This document shows, one piece after another, positions 9,488-18,614 of a stretch of DNA of 64,000 nt. Location: assembly GCA_916048095.2 (NCBI GenBank), contig OU696575.1:3691501-3755500 (forward strand), in the 5' to 3' direction. The position numbers and the translations under genes are program-made. The first letter of the stretch is position 1. Every line of letters starts with the position of its first letter. Source of the stretch: Sacculina carcini (taxonomy: Eukaryota > Arthropoda > Thecostraca > Sacculinidae). Below the pieces are notes generated by a model that worked only from the letters and a program-made list of their open reading frames with translations, made no database searches and was not told the origin of the DNA.

Positions 9488-10666
9488 ATGGTTGTGTTAA
9501 GGTGTAGCGTACCGGGATGCGAGTTTAGCACTGATGAGGTATCGGACGCTGTCGCTATGGCCCTGCTCAATAATCACAACCTGGCACATACCTTACCCAC
9601 TCAGGGTGCCAGTGCGTGTGTGCAGATGAATGCGCCGAAGTTGTTACGGCCGCGCATTGATATGGGTGTTGATTGCGAGGTGTGGAACACTTTTGTAAAT
9701 CGCTGGGAGCAGTTTTGTCGCGGTTCTTTTATAAGCGAAGAATCCGCACCGCTACAACTCTTTCAATGTACATCAGAATGTCTTGGTGATGCTCTCCTGA
9801 AGTCCGATCCTCGAATCACTTCGCGATCGGTGCCTGAGGTTCTGGAGGCCATGAAATCTCTGGCAGTAATCCCTGTATCTCTTGGCGTGAAACGTGCCGA
9901 ACTAGTCGCAATGACGCAGGGACCAGATGAACCCTTCAGAGTTTTCGCTGCTAGAGTACGCGGTAAAGCCGAAACATGTGCATTCCACGTCACATTTCAA
10001 TGTCAGTGTGGTCGAGACAATGCTGCCAATTACACTGATCATGCTATCAGAGACGTTCTACTGGCGGGTATTGCCGACATCGACATCCGCCGTGAGGCGA
10101 TGGGACTCGAACATTCTCAGCTGACAACTGCCAACAATGTTGTTGGATTTGTTGAAGGACGGGAGATAGCGAGAAACGCGCTTCCATCACAGCTGACTGC
10201 TGCAATTTCCTCCTTCAAAAAAACTCCTCTCAGTGCGACAAACGATCACTCGCCTTGTCATACCATACCTCCTGTGGATCGTTCCAGGAAAGATGTTTGC
10301 CCTGACTGCAAACAATCATTTACTGTATACTCTTTGACGGCGAGGGGTTGGAACATGAAGCCACATGAACGTTGCAAGGACTGCTACCTGTCTATACGAC
10401 GGCGCGTTCCAGACCGACGTAGATATGCACGACAGCAATCCGTGAATTCAAACACGATCGACGTCGACGTAGGGTCAATGTCTCAAATTACTTCCCTATC
10501 AGGTGTGCCACATCATGCATCCGATGTGCGCACCTCGGAACGCATCACTGTTCTGCCTCACCATATTTTCAAGAACGGTGAGTGGCATCGAGCTCGTGTC
10601 AGAACACATCCGAGAGTCCAAGTGAAAACCCGTGCTGCCGAAAATACACCTGATTTCAGTCAGTAG
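9488..10666 (+). CDS. gag: Element A gag-like protein, 392 aa
   Basis: Open frame directly after the 5' LTR leader, starting at an ATG 38 bp beyond the LTR. Gag would form the particle and bind element RNA. It has an N-terminal Cys/His cluster ('CSVPGCEFSTDEV', 'NNHNLAH') and a central capsid-like helical region ('FRVFAARVRGKAETCAFHV'). The C-terminal Cys pairs ('CPDCKQSF', 'CKDC', residues about 275-300) are not a classical CCHC knuckle. The last 90 residues are basic. No disruption is seen. Assignment rests on position and on similarity to gag of element F ('YAARLRGHAALFDYQVECG'). Confidence 0.7.
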   Translation: MVVLRCSVPGCEFSTDEVSDAVAMALLNNHNLAHTLPTQGASACVQMNAPKLLRPRIDMGVDCEVWNTFVNRWEQFCRGSFISEESAPLQLFQCTSECLGDALLKSDPRITSRSVPEVLEAMKSLAVIPVSLGVKRAELVAMTQGPDEPFRVFAARVRGKAETCAFHVTFQCQCGRDNAANYTDHAIRDVLLAGIADIDIRREAMGLEHSQLTTANNVVGFVEGREIARNALPSQLTAAISSFKKTPLSATNDHSPCHTIPPVDRSRKDVCPDCKQSFTVYSLTARGWNMKPHERCKDCYLSIRRRVPDRRRYARQQSVNSNTIDVDVGSMSQITSLSGVPHHASDVRTSERITVLPHHIFKNGEWHRARVRTHPRVQVKTRAAENTPDFSQ

Positions 10667-10668
10667 CA

Positions 10669-11366
10669 AGCGCTGTCGTAAATGGCATAACGGACAGTGA
10701 AGCGCAATCTGATGTTTGGTCGCTCAACGCTTTCTTGGCTAAAGGATTTTCAGTGGAGCAACTGCATCCCGTATTAATGCGACTGAAAGCTGCAAATCAA
10801 TCGACGATAGACATCGCAGGCGCCTTCTTTGCTGTTATCGAAGGTCACAAGCCTGATGGTGCTAGTGTATCATACCGCACCATGATTTACATCAGCCGAG
10901 ACGTGCATAACCTATTTTCGTCCCGTGACACTCTCGTCGGCTTGCAGATATTGCCGGATAATTTTCCCACAGTGGGCGGAGCAGAAAAGCCGGGTACTCT
11001 ACGAGGTGAGTCGGCAGCCATCCGGTACCTGAATGCTGGTTGTAGCTCAGGCAATACAACAGACGATGTATTCAGCTGTCCTCGTCGTCTCCGACCTCAT
11101 CAGCGCCACCTCTCTACCGTTAAAGTGCGTACCGTGCATAACCTATTTTCGTCCCGTGACACTCTCGTCGGCTTGCAGATATTGCCGGATAATTTTCCCA
11201 CAGTGGGCGGAGCAGAAAAGCCGGCTACTCTACGAGGTGAGTCGGCAGCCATCCGGTACCTGAATGCTGGTTGTAGCTCAGGCAATACAACAGACGATTT
11301 ATTCAGCTGTCCTCGTCGTCTCCGACCTCCTCAGCGCCACCTCTCTACCGTTAAAGTGTCGCCCTG
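10669..11366 (+). pseudogene. Element A protease region with in-frame 231-bp duplication
   Basis: Follows gag. The reading 'AQSDVWSLNAFLAKGFSV' resembles the start of a Gypsy retropepsin just past the Asp-Thr-Gly active site. The active-site triplet itself is not clearly readable because the frame changes near 10670. Residues about 57-133 are repeated as 134-210 owing to the 231-bp tandem duplication at 10905-11366. Two protease C-terminal segments in series would probably be non-functional. Confidence 0.55.
10905..11366 (+). repeat. 231-bp in-frame tandem duplication in element A
   Basis: Two nearly identical units (about 10905-11135 and 11136-11366), both beginning 'gtgcataacctattttcg'. 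They differ at only a handful of positions, so the duplication postdates most of the element's decay. 231 is divisible by three, and the frame stays open across both. Confidence 0.85.
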
Positions 11367-12220
11367 ATAACAGCAACATGATGCGTGACTGGCTGCTGAA
11401 TGGATATGCCGCATCCACCTTCAATACATGCCCACATCAGAGACTTCCCAGTATGGTTGGACCTTCTGTGGAAATACATGTCGACCCTTCTGCACCTCCG
11501 CGGGCATGTCACACTGCTGCACCGATTCCGGTTCATTGGCAGAAGAGAGTACTCCACGATTTACTGCGCGACGAAGCACTAGGAGTCATCGAGCGAGTCC
11601 CATATGACACGCCTTCCGGATGGTGTCATCGCATGGTAGTTACATGGAAATATGATGGTACTACACGCCACACAGTCGACCTGTACCCATTGAACCGTTT
11701 CTTTCGCCGCGAAACTTTTCCTTCAGAGGCACCGTTTCACTTGGCTCGTAGGATTCCGGGCTGCTCATGGAAAACAGTTACTGACGCATGGAATGGTTAT
11801 CACTCTGTGCTACTCCGCGAGTCTGATAAGCACTTAACTACATTCATCACTCCATTCGGCCGCCGGCGCTATTTACGCGCTCCGCAGGGATTTCTATCAT
11901 CGGGTGATGGTTATAATCGTCGGTTCCACCTTATTCTCACTGACTTTCAACGGAAAGAACGGTGCTTCGACGACACCATCTTCTACGATAGTAACCTTGA
12001 AGACCATTGGTGGCGCGCCATTGAGTTTCTGGAAACAGCTGGTAATGCCGGGATTGTTCTCAATCCTGCAAAATTTCAATTTGCCATGAATGAGGTCGAC
12101 TTCGCAGGATTTCGGATAACAGATTCAAGCGTCGAATCATTGCCGAAGTTTCTCGACGCGATTCGGCATTTTCCTACATCGCTGTCGACCACTGACATAA
12201 GGAGCTGGTTCGGCTCGTAA
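11367..12220 (+). pseudogene. pol: Element A reverse transcriptase
   Basis: RT of the same lineage as element F. Visible motifs are 'GWCHRMVVTWKYDGTTRHTV', 'VTDAWNGYHSVLL' (first catalytic Asp), 'APQGFLSSGDGYNRRF' and the catalytic 'CFDDTIFYD', then 'FQFAMNEVDFAGF'. The frame is open until 12218-12220, where a one-base loss in 'SWFG.VNQVSHYAQLRELM' creates a stop. The reading continues one frame over at 12226. Confidence 0.85.
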
Positions 12221-12225
12221 ACCAG

Positions 12226-12828
12226 GTGAGTCATTACGCTCAGTTAAGAGAATTGATGTCGCCATTCAAACGGTTTCTTAGCCCCAAACAAATTTTTTCG
12301 TGGTCTCCCGAGTTAGACAAGGTTTTCGAAACATCCAAAATTGCAATCATTGAGGCAATTAGAGGTGTTAAAATATTCGATGTGTCCAGAAGAACGTGTC
12401 TGCGGTCGGACTGGTCGAAGAACGGTATTGGTTATTTTCTACTACAAAAACAATGTGAGTGTGATTCACGGGTTCCGAATTGCTGCGAGCACGGCTGGCA
12501 CATCATTTTAGCAGGGTCGCGCTTCCTGTCTGGTGCAGAGTCGCGCTATGCTCCCATTGAAGGAGAAGCGTTGGCGGTGGCTTGGAGCTCAGAGCATACC
12601 CGGTTCTTCACACAAAGCTGTGATGACCTCGTCATTGTAACAGACCACAAACCTCTGGTCAAGCTGTTAGGTGACCGCACTCTAGATGAAATATCTAATA
12701 CTCGATTGTTTCGTATTGAACAGCGGACTCTGCCATGGCGTTATACTATAGTTCACCTTCCTGGCTGATCAAACCAAGCAGCTGATGCTACTTCCCGTCA
12801 TCCAACGGCACATGCAACAGACACATCA
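12226..12828 (+). pseudogene. Element A RNase H
   Basis: RNase H with 'LRSDWSKNGIGYFLLQ', 'APIEGEALAVAW' and 'IVTDHKPLVKLL', carrying the acidic residues of the active site. It ends 'TIVHLPG', a typical RNase H terminus. A TGA at 12766-12768 stops the frame, and downstream 'QAADATSRHPTAHATDTS' continues the connection to integrase. Confidence 0.85.
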
Positions 12829-14418
12829 GTGGATATGACGGACGATATCGAACGTACAATGACTGCAGCTATTCAGCTTGACGTGTTTGAGGTATCCTCG
12901 ATTCCGTGGTCACGTCTTGCTGCTGAAACGAAGGTTGACCCCGGGATGGCGGCATTGTTGCATACCGTAGAGCGAGGATTTCCCGCAGCTGACAAGGCCC
13001 TCTCACACGCCGCCCAGTATTGGCAATACCGTGACGGTTTGTACGTTTCTGACGGCGTCCTAATGTAAAACGATCGGGTGGTAATACCATCATCTCTTCG
13101 CAAATCCGTCGTGCGAAACTTGCATGCAGCGCACCAAGGTATGTCGTCCATGGAAAATCGAGCTCGTGCCATCATCTTCTGGCCTGGAATGACAACAGAT
13201 ATTGAGGCTGCGCACTCATCATGCACCACGTGCAATCGGACTTCACCCAGTCAACCCGCGTTGCCTTCGCAGGTAGCGATACCCCCAGGCACACCGTTTT
13301 CGTCAGTCTAAGCTGATTTATTTGATGTTAATGGCAGGCACTTCCTTGCTGTTGGTAATCGGTTGTCTGGCTGGACGGAGATATATTCCTGCCCACCTGG
13401 TTCTGCTACAGCAGGAGCTCGTGGTCTCATCGCCTGCCTGATAGAACTTTTCAGTACTTTCGGGGTCCCGGAAGAAATGTCCAGCGATGGCGGCCCAGAA
13501 TTTTCTTCATACTTGACACAACAGTTTCTTCGGGAGTGGGGTGTGCGCTATCGTGTATCATCGCCGTGCAATCCGCAATCCTACGGTAGGGCCGAAGTGG
13601 CAGTCAAAGATACAAAAAGACTCCTCAGAGATAATATTGATGTGAGCGGCAGCTTGGACAATGATATATTCCTGTGCGCTCTTCTACAGCAGCTGAACAC
13701 ACCAGATCCGGATTGTCACATATCGCCTGCCCAAATTATCTTCGGGAAGCCACTTCGCGATGCTTTCGCATTTGTGAACCGCCTGGAGAAATTCTCCAAT
13801 CCAAACGTCCGGCTGTTATGGCGTGAAGCATGGAAGCAGAAAGAGGCAGCATTACGTACTCGCTTCACACATTCATGCGAACAGCTAAATCAACGTTCAC
13901 GTGATCTGACTTCCCTCACTGTGGGTGACAAGTGCTATGTTCAAAACGGCGCTGGCAACTAGCCTAAACGGTGGGACAGGAGTGGAACAGTCACTGAAGT
14001 TCACCCCTTTGACAAGTACACAATCAAAATTGATGGATCTGGTCGAGTGCTCAACCGCAACAGCAGACACCTGCGGCATTTCACTACTGCTTCTACTGTC
14101 ATCGCCGCTCCGACATGTCCTGCCTCACCTGTTGTGCCAACGGCCTCTGGCGTCGCGGACCTTAACGGGCGTCGTCCTGACCACGCTTTACCCGATAACC
14201 GCACTGATCCCATCATTGGGTCACCTGGCGTCTCTGGTTCAGAATCGTCACAATGCACCAGCGAACTTCCAACAGACGACGCTCCGACTCCTGAGATATA
14301 TGAGAGCCCAGCTGCTCAAATTGTTGACACGTCTTCATCACTACCGCTGTCCCTTCGTCGTTCGTCCCGCACGACGCGGAGACCGGCTTGGATGAAATCT
14401 GGCAATTGGGCTGTGTAG
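12829..14418 (+). pseudogene. Element A integrase and C-terminal tail
   Basis: HHCC finger 'LHAAHQG...CTTCNR' near 13120-13230, first Asp in 'ADLFDVNGRHFLAV', second in 'SSDGGPEFSSYL', Glu in 'GRAEVAVKDTKRLL', so the DDE triad is complete. A C-terminal domain follows with 'HISPAQIIFGKPLRDAF' and 'LTVGDKCYVQNGAG'. Disruptions are TAA at 13066-13068, a frameshift near 13310, and TAG at 13960-13962. The Ser/Thr/Pro-rich tail ends at 14418, 33 bp before the 3' LTR. Confidence 0.85.
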
Positions 14419-14444
14419 CTGTAAGCTCGTGTTACTCTCGAGCT

Positions 14445-14659
14445 GGGGGGATATAACATGTGTTGGTATAGCTGACGTTGTACATACATACTTTCCGTAC
14501 CGTCCCGGTGCTTTGTAGCAATCTGTCCGGTGATGTTTATTACGCTTGTGCCAATGTGTGTGAATGCTTAAGTATGAGGTACGTACGTTTGTAATTTAAT
14601 CTATTTTATAGGGGACATGAAGCCCTACTCATACATAATTATATACAAATGGTATATAA
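14445..14659 (+). repeat. Element A polypurine tract and left piece of 3' LTR
   Basis: A run 'gggggga' (14445-14451) is followed by the LTR start TATAACATGTG at 14452. It matches the 5' LTR up to 'ggtatataa' at 14659 and then changes abruptly to unrelated sequence. The missing remainder resumes at 32381 with the same 8 bases, gtatataa. Confidence 0.9.
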
Positions 14660-14705
14660 CATCATCATCATCAGTCAAGTCAAGCTTACCGGCCAATATC
14701 GGATC

Positions 14706-15572
14706 ATGACAGTGTCGGGCAGTGACTACACACTGATACCGTTCACAGGAGGAGATGTCGCTGCGTGGCTCAAGAAGGCAAAACTAGTGGCGAAGCTGAA
14801 AAAGGTGACGGATCTTGCCAGCTTCATTCCTCTCTACTTAGAACGTGATGCTCTTGCTCTGTTTCTGCAATTGAACGATGAAGACCAGGAAAATGCTGAC
14901 AGAATCAAGTACGCGCTGCAAACGGCGTTTGCAGACGATCGTTTATTGCATTTCAAAAGCTGTGTGACAAGAAATGGGAAGGAGAATGAACTGATGTCTT
15001 TGCCACTGATATTAGAAAGCTTGCTTGTTTGGCTAATTTTGGTGGTGAAGCATTGGAGAACATCTGTAGATTGAGGTTTATGAATGGGTTTCCCAGTCAT
15101 GTCAGAGCGAACCTGCAAAGAATGCAGGATGCTTTCTAAATGGAAATGTCTGCGCTGATTAACCACGCGCGTGTGCTCACACGGAATGATGGACAAGTCG
15201 CGGCTGCGGCTGCACCACAGAGCGTATGCAAATCAAATGCAAGACCAGTCGACACTCAGCAAATTCAGCAGTTCAGAGGCAGTTGTTTCTTGTGTGATGG
15301 ACCTCATATGGCTCGAATGTGTCCAAAAAGGCAAACAATTAGGTGCTACAATATTATTATAGCATAACAATATTATTTATTATTATTATATATTGTTACA
15401 TTATAATTTATAATACATACTAATACATAAAATATACATAATATTTATAATACAATTATAATAAATAATACATTATACATTATTGCGGGAAAAAGGGACA
15501 CATTTCACGACAGTGCCGTCAGGGAAACGGTTCAGGAGTAACTGGTGCGCCAGCAGCTACTCCAAGCAATCA
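14706..15572 (+). pseudogene. gag: Element B gag with two zinc knuckles
   Basis: Starts at ATG 14706 after a leader sharing 'aagct(t/a)accggcc' with element C. Capsid-like part: 'DVAAWLKKAKLVAKL', 'IPLYLERDALALFLQL'. After a frameshift near 14955 it continues 'LANFGGEALENICRLRFMNG'. There are two stops (near 14990 and 15137). Knuckle 1 is 'CFLCDGPHMARMC' (C-x2-C-x4-H-x4-C). Knuckle 2 is split by an AT-rich insertion: 'RCY' before it and 'CGKKGHISRQC' from 15484. Confidence 0.75.
15352..15483. repeat. 132-bp AT-rich insertion in the second zinc knuckle of B
   Basis: Almost pure A/T with a few C and G, rich in 'taata' and 'ttata' runs. Removing it would bring the 'RCYN' and 'CGKKGH' codons together. 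It could be an AT microsatellite expansion or a tiny MITE. No clear terminal repeats were found. Confidence 0.6.
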
Positions 15573-16781
15573 GTGAAGGCGCTCATCCAACTGCCAATCG
15601 TCGAGGCAAAACTCTCAGGTGAGACGATTCACGCACTAGTCGATACTGATTCTGGGGCTATTGTTCTGGGGCTATTGTCCGCTGGTTGTTCTGGGGCTAT
15701 TGTTCGGTCACACCTTGTTAATTGCATCGCACGCAGTAGTTATCTAACGGCTTTTGACGGACGAAGGGTAAAGTGTCATGGCACGGCTGTGATTGATATC
15801 GAGATATCTGGAAAGTGTCTAAGAGTGTGTGCTATGGTCGTTGATATTATTTTGAATGATGTCGAACTTGTGATTGGGATGGAGGTAATCGAGAAGATTG
15901 GTGGTGTTTTTGTGTGTGGCTCTCAAGTCAAATTTGGCTCAAATGACAATGTTGTAAGCGCTGTGGTTTCCAAAAGTGATGAAGTGCAATGCTGTGCTAA
16001 ACGGAGACTGGAGATCACTGATCCGGACTTCACCGCTGTGTTCGATGGTGACAAATGGGAAGCGGAATGGGTGGTGAAAGCAGGTGAACCATTTTTGTCA
16101 AAAACAGTGGGTTGTTACAACGAGACAGTGACTGAAGATATCCGTGGTGAATTTGACACCGAGGTGAAGCGGTGGATTAAGGAAGGAATTCTCGTTCCAT
16201 GGACTGGTTCAGACTGCACAGGCGTACTGCCACCCATGTCAGTGGTACATCCCACTAAAAACAAAGTGCGACCAGTGCTGGACTTTCGAGAGTTAAATGC
16301 ATTTGTCAGTAGCCACACGGGTGACGAGTTTATAGATGTGTGCGGAGAGAAGCTGAGGAGGTGGAGGCGCATCGTTGGACAGCTTCAATCGTTGATTTGA
16401 AGTCCGCGTATTTGCAGGTGCATATCGCCCCGAATTTATAGAAGTACCAGCTGGTGAAATACAATGGCAGTGTCTTCTGCTTGACTAGATTGGGTTTTGG
16501 ACTGTGCTCCGCACCGAGAATTATGACTCGAATAGTACGCGCCGTTCTGAGTCAGTCGGAAATCATCAACAAGAGCACGGATTCATACATCGATGACATT
16601 ATCGTATGCGAATCGGCTGTGTCCGGCAGGGAAGTCGTCGACCATTTAAACAAATATGGCCTGCAAGCGATAGATCCGGTGTCTATAGAGGGAAGTGCTG
16701 TGTTGGGTCTCAGATTGAGTAAAGACAATCGTGGTCGTGTTGTGTTTCGCAGGGGCAATGCAATTCCATCCGTCTCAGACA
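15573..16781 (+). pseudogene. pol: Element B protease and reverse transcriptase (5' part of pol)
   Basis: Retropepsin region 'IHALVDTDSGAIV' (Asp-Thr-Asp where DTG is usual) with an internal microduplication at 15650-15702. Then 'CHGTAVIDIEI' and 'DVELVIGMEVIEKIGG'. RT starts at 'WIKEGILVPW' and 'VVHPTKNKVRPVLDFRELN'. After a frameshift near 16385 it has 'VDLKSAYLQVHI', a TAG at 16439-16441 in place of an expected Trp, 'FGLCSAPRIM' and the catalytic 'SYIDDIIVCES'. Coding continues in frame across LINE J-1. Confidence 0.8.
15650..15702 (+). repeat. Microduplication at the B protease active site
   Basis: 'ttctggggctattg' occurs three times (15650, 15664, 15689), inserting 13 residues in frame next to the active-site Asp. 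Replication slippage is the simplest cause. Confidence 0.75.
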
Positions 16782-16903
16782 TGTGGTGCCCGTACAGCGC
16801 GCACCACCACTGGCGTGGCATCCCATGCTGGCTCTGCCCGTCCCCCCAGTAGGGCCCCGTGCAGAGGAGGGTGGTCGTGCGCGCAGAGACAAACAAACAA
16901 TTC

Positions 16904-18541
16904 ATGGCTTCAAAAACTCCAACCACCCCACCTGCTGGTCGTCCATCGGGCGATCGGCCACGGCCGCCGAAAGGTGGTCGTACTCTGAGCCACTTGCACG
17001 GCGACAGTCGTGCTGCACCTGTGCCGATGGTGCTGGTTTTTACCAGCACCAATGAACACGTGAAATTGTCCTCGCTGAAAACATTCCGTCGTCTGGATGG
17101 TTTCAAGAACATCGGAGACGCGCCTGTCGAGGCCAGCCGACAGAGAGACGGTTCTCTGCTGGTTAAATACGGCAATGAGACGGCAGCATCCCGCGCGATG
17201 AAGGCCGACACATTCCGGTATCGCGTGGGTACGGGTGAAAACAAGCGTTGGGTGAGCACCCCCATCTCGGTGTGTGCGCACTCGACATTGAACCACGCCA
17301 GAGGTGTTCTGTTCTGTCGTGCGCTAGAGGGTGTTGATAACGATGAAATCTGCGACGGTTTGTCATCCCAGGGTGTCATCCGTGTGGAGCGCATCGTCCG
17401 ACGGCGTGAGGGTAGCGAGGTGCCAACGCACTCTTTCTTCCTCACGTTTGACGGTGCTGTTCTGCCGGATGACATCAAGATCGGTGACATCCGTCAGCGT
17501 ATCCGTGTCCGCCCCTACGTAGCCAACCCAATGCGATGCTACAGGTGCCAACGTTTCGGGCATACGAGCTCCCGCTGCAACCGTGCTGATATCTGCGGAC
17601 GCTGCTCATCCGAACGGCACACCGCTGCTGATTGCGACAATGAGTATTTCTGCGTCAATTGCAGGAGCAGCGGCCATGCGTCCTCGTCGCGTGACTGCCC
17701 GGAATGGCTGAAAGAAAAAGAAATTCTGGCTATCCGCGCTGCCCAGCGCTGCAGTTTCGGCGAGGCGCGTGCTGTATATCGCAGCTCGCATCCGTCGGGC
17801 CCGTCCTTTGCCGGCGTCGTCACGAAGTCGGCACAGCCTCCACAGTCTGTCGACTCGTTTTTGGAGAAGCTGACTGTTGGAGACTTCTTGAAGCTGGCGG
17901 GACGAATGGGCTTGAAGCTGGTCGTACCTGGGGCTGATAAACATGAGCTTGAACCAACACCGGTTGATCGGCGGCCTGAGGAGGCTGCCGTGTCGCGGTC
18001 GCCAACGGCCGCACCCCAGCGGTCCCAGGCGTCCGCGACCCAGCGGTCCCAGACGGCCGCAACCCAGCGGCCCAAGGCGGCCGCTCCCCAGCAGCCTGAA
18101 AAGGCTGCTGAGCGGCGACCTCAGCGGGTCGCTGATCGGCCGGTCAGCCGGCCGATGGACCGCGCTGGCAAATCGGCAGCGATGCCGGTTAGTCAGGGCT
18201 GCAAAAAACCGGCCGCTCGGCAGGCTTCCGAGCCAGCAGAGCGGTCGTCTCCGAACCGGAGGAAATCCGGAGACTGGACGGTGGTTCAGCACAAGAGCCG
18301 CCGTTCGGTCAAGTCAGCCTCGCCGAGGAGTGACCGGCGAGCATCTCCCGGTCACAAAGCGAGCGCGGTCCCTGCATCTCCGCGCTCGGCGGTTGCTAGC
18401 GCACCGCCTTCCGCACACGACGGAGCGACTCCCACCACTGCCATGGAGGTGGAGAGTTCCTCTAAGCGGAAGCTCTCGGCCTCTCCAAGTGGGTCCCCAC
18501 CTGACTCGGAGAGAGGACGATCGGCTAAGCGATGCGATTAG
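16904..18541 (+). CDS. J-1 ORF1: Gag-like RNA-binding protein with three zinc knuckles, 545 aa
   Basis: Would bind LINE RNA to form the retrotransposition complex. I chose the ATG at 16904 because J-3 begins at the same codon ('MASK..'). Middle part: 'FKNIGDAPVEASRQRDGSLL', a fold typical of Jockey/R1 ORF1. Three zinc knuckles then follow at about residues 208-260: 'CYRCQRFGHTSSRC', 'CGRCSSERHTAADC', 'CVNCRSSGHASSSRDC'. Residues about 350-545 are Ala/Arg/Pro/Ser-rich, basic and low complexity. Intact. Its GC-rich sequence opens long antisense frames that are shadows. Confidence 0.9.
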   Translation: MASKTPTTPPAGRPSGDRPRPPKGGRTLSHLHGDSRAAPVPMVLVFTSTNEHVKLSSLKTFRRLDGFKNIGDAPVEASRQRDGSLLVKYGNETAASRAMKADTFRYRVGTGENKRWVSTPISVCAHSTLNHARGVLFCRALEGVDNDEICDGLSSQGVIRVERIVRRREGSEVPTHSFFLTFDGAVLPDDIKIGDIRQRIRVRPYVANPMRCYRCQRFGHTSSRCNRADICGRCSSERHTAADCDNEYFCVNCRSSGHASSSRDCPEWLKEKEILAIRAAQRCSFGEARAVYRSSHPSGPSFAGVVTKSAQPPQSVDSFLEKLTVGDFLKLAGRMGLKLVVPGADKHELEPTPVDRRPEEAAVSRSPTAAPQRSQASATQRSQTAATQRPKAAAPQQPEKAAERRPQRVADRPVSRPMDRAGKSAAMPVSQGCKKPAARQASEPAERSSPNRRKSGDWTVVQHKSRRSVKSASPRSDRRASPGHKASAVPASPRSAVASAPPSAHDGATPTTAMEVESSSKRKLSASPSGSPPDSERGRSAKRCD

Positions 18542-18614
18542 GTACCTGTGCTACCTGGTTGTTAGTGTATATGTGCCTTTTTAACGGGAGTATTTATATG
18601 TATTTTATTATATT

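Noticed and set aside
17539..18292. Long minus-strand frames (178 and 228 codons) inside J-1 ORF1
   Set aside because: Shadows of the GC-rich, Arg/Ala-rich ORF1 coding strand. No homology, and the plus frame has the zinc knuckles.
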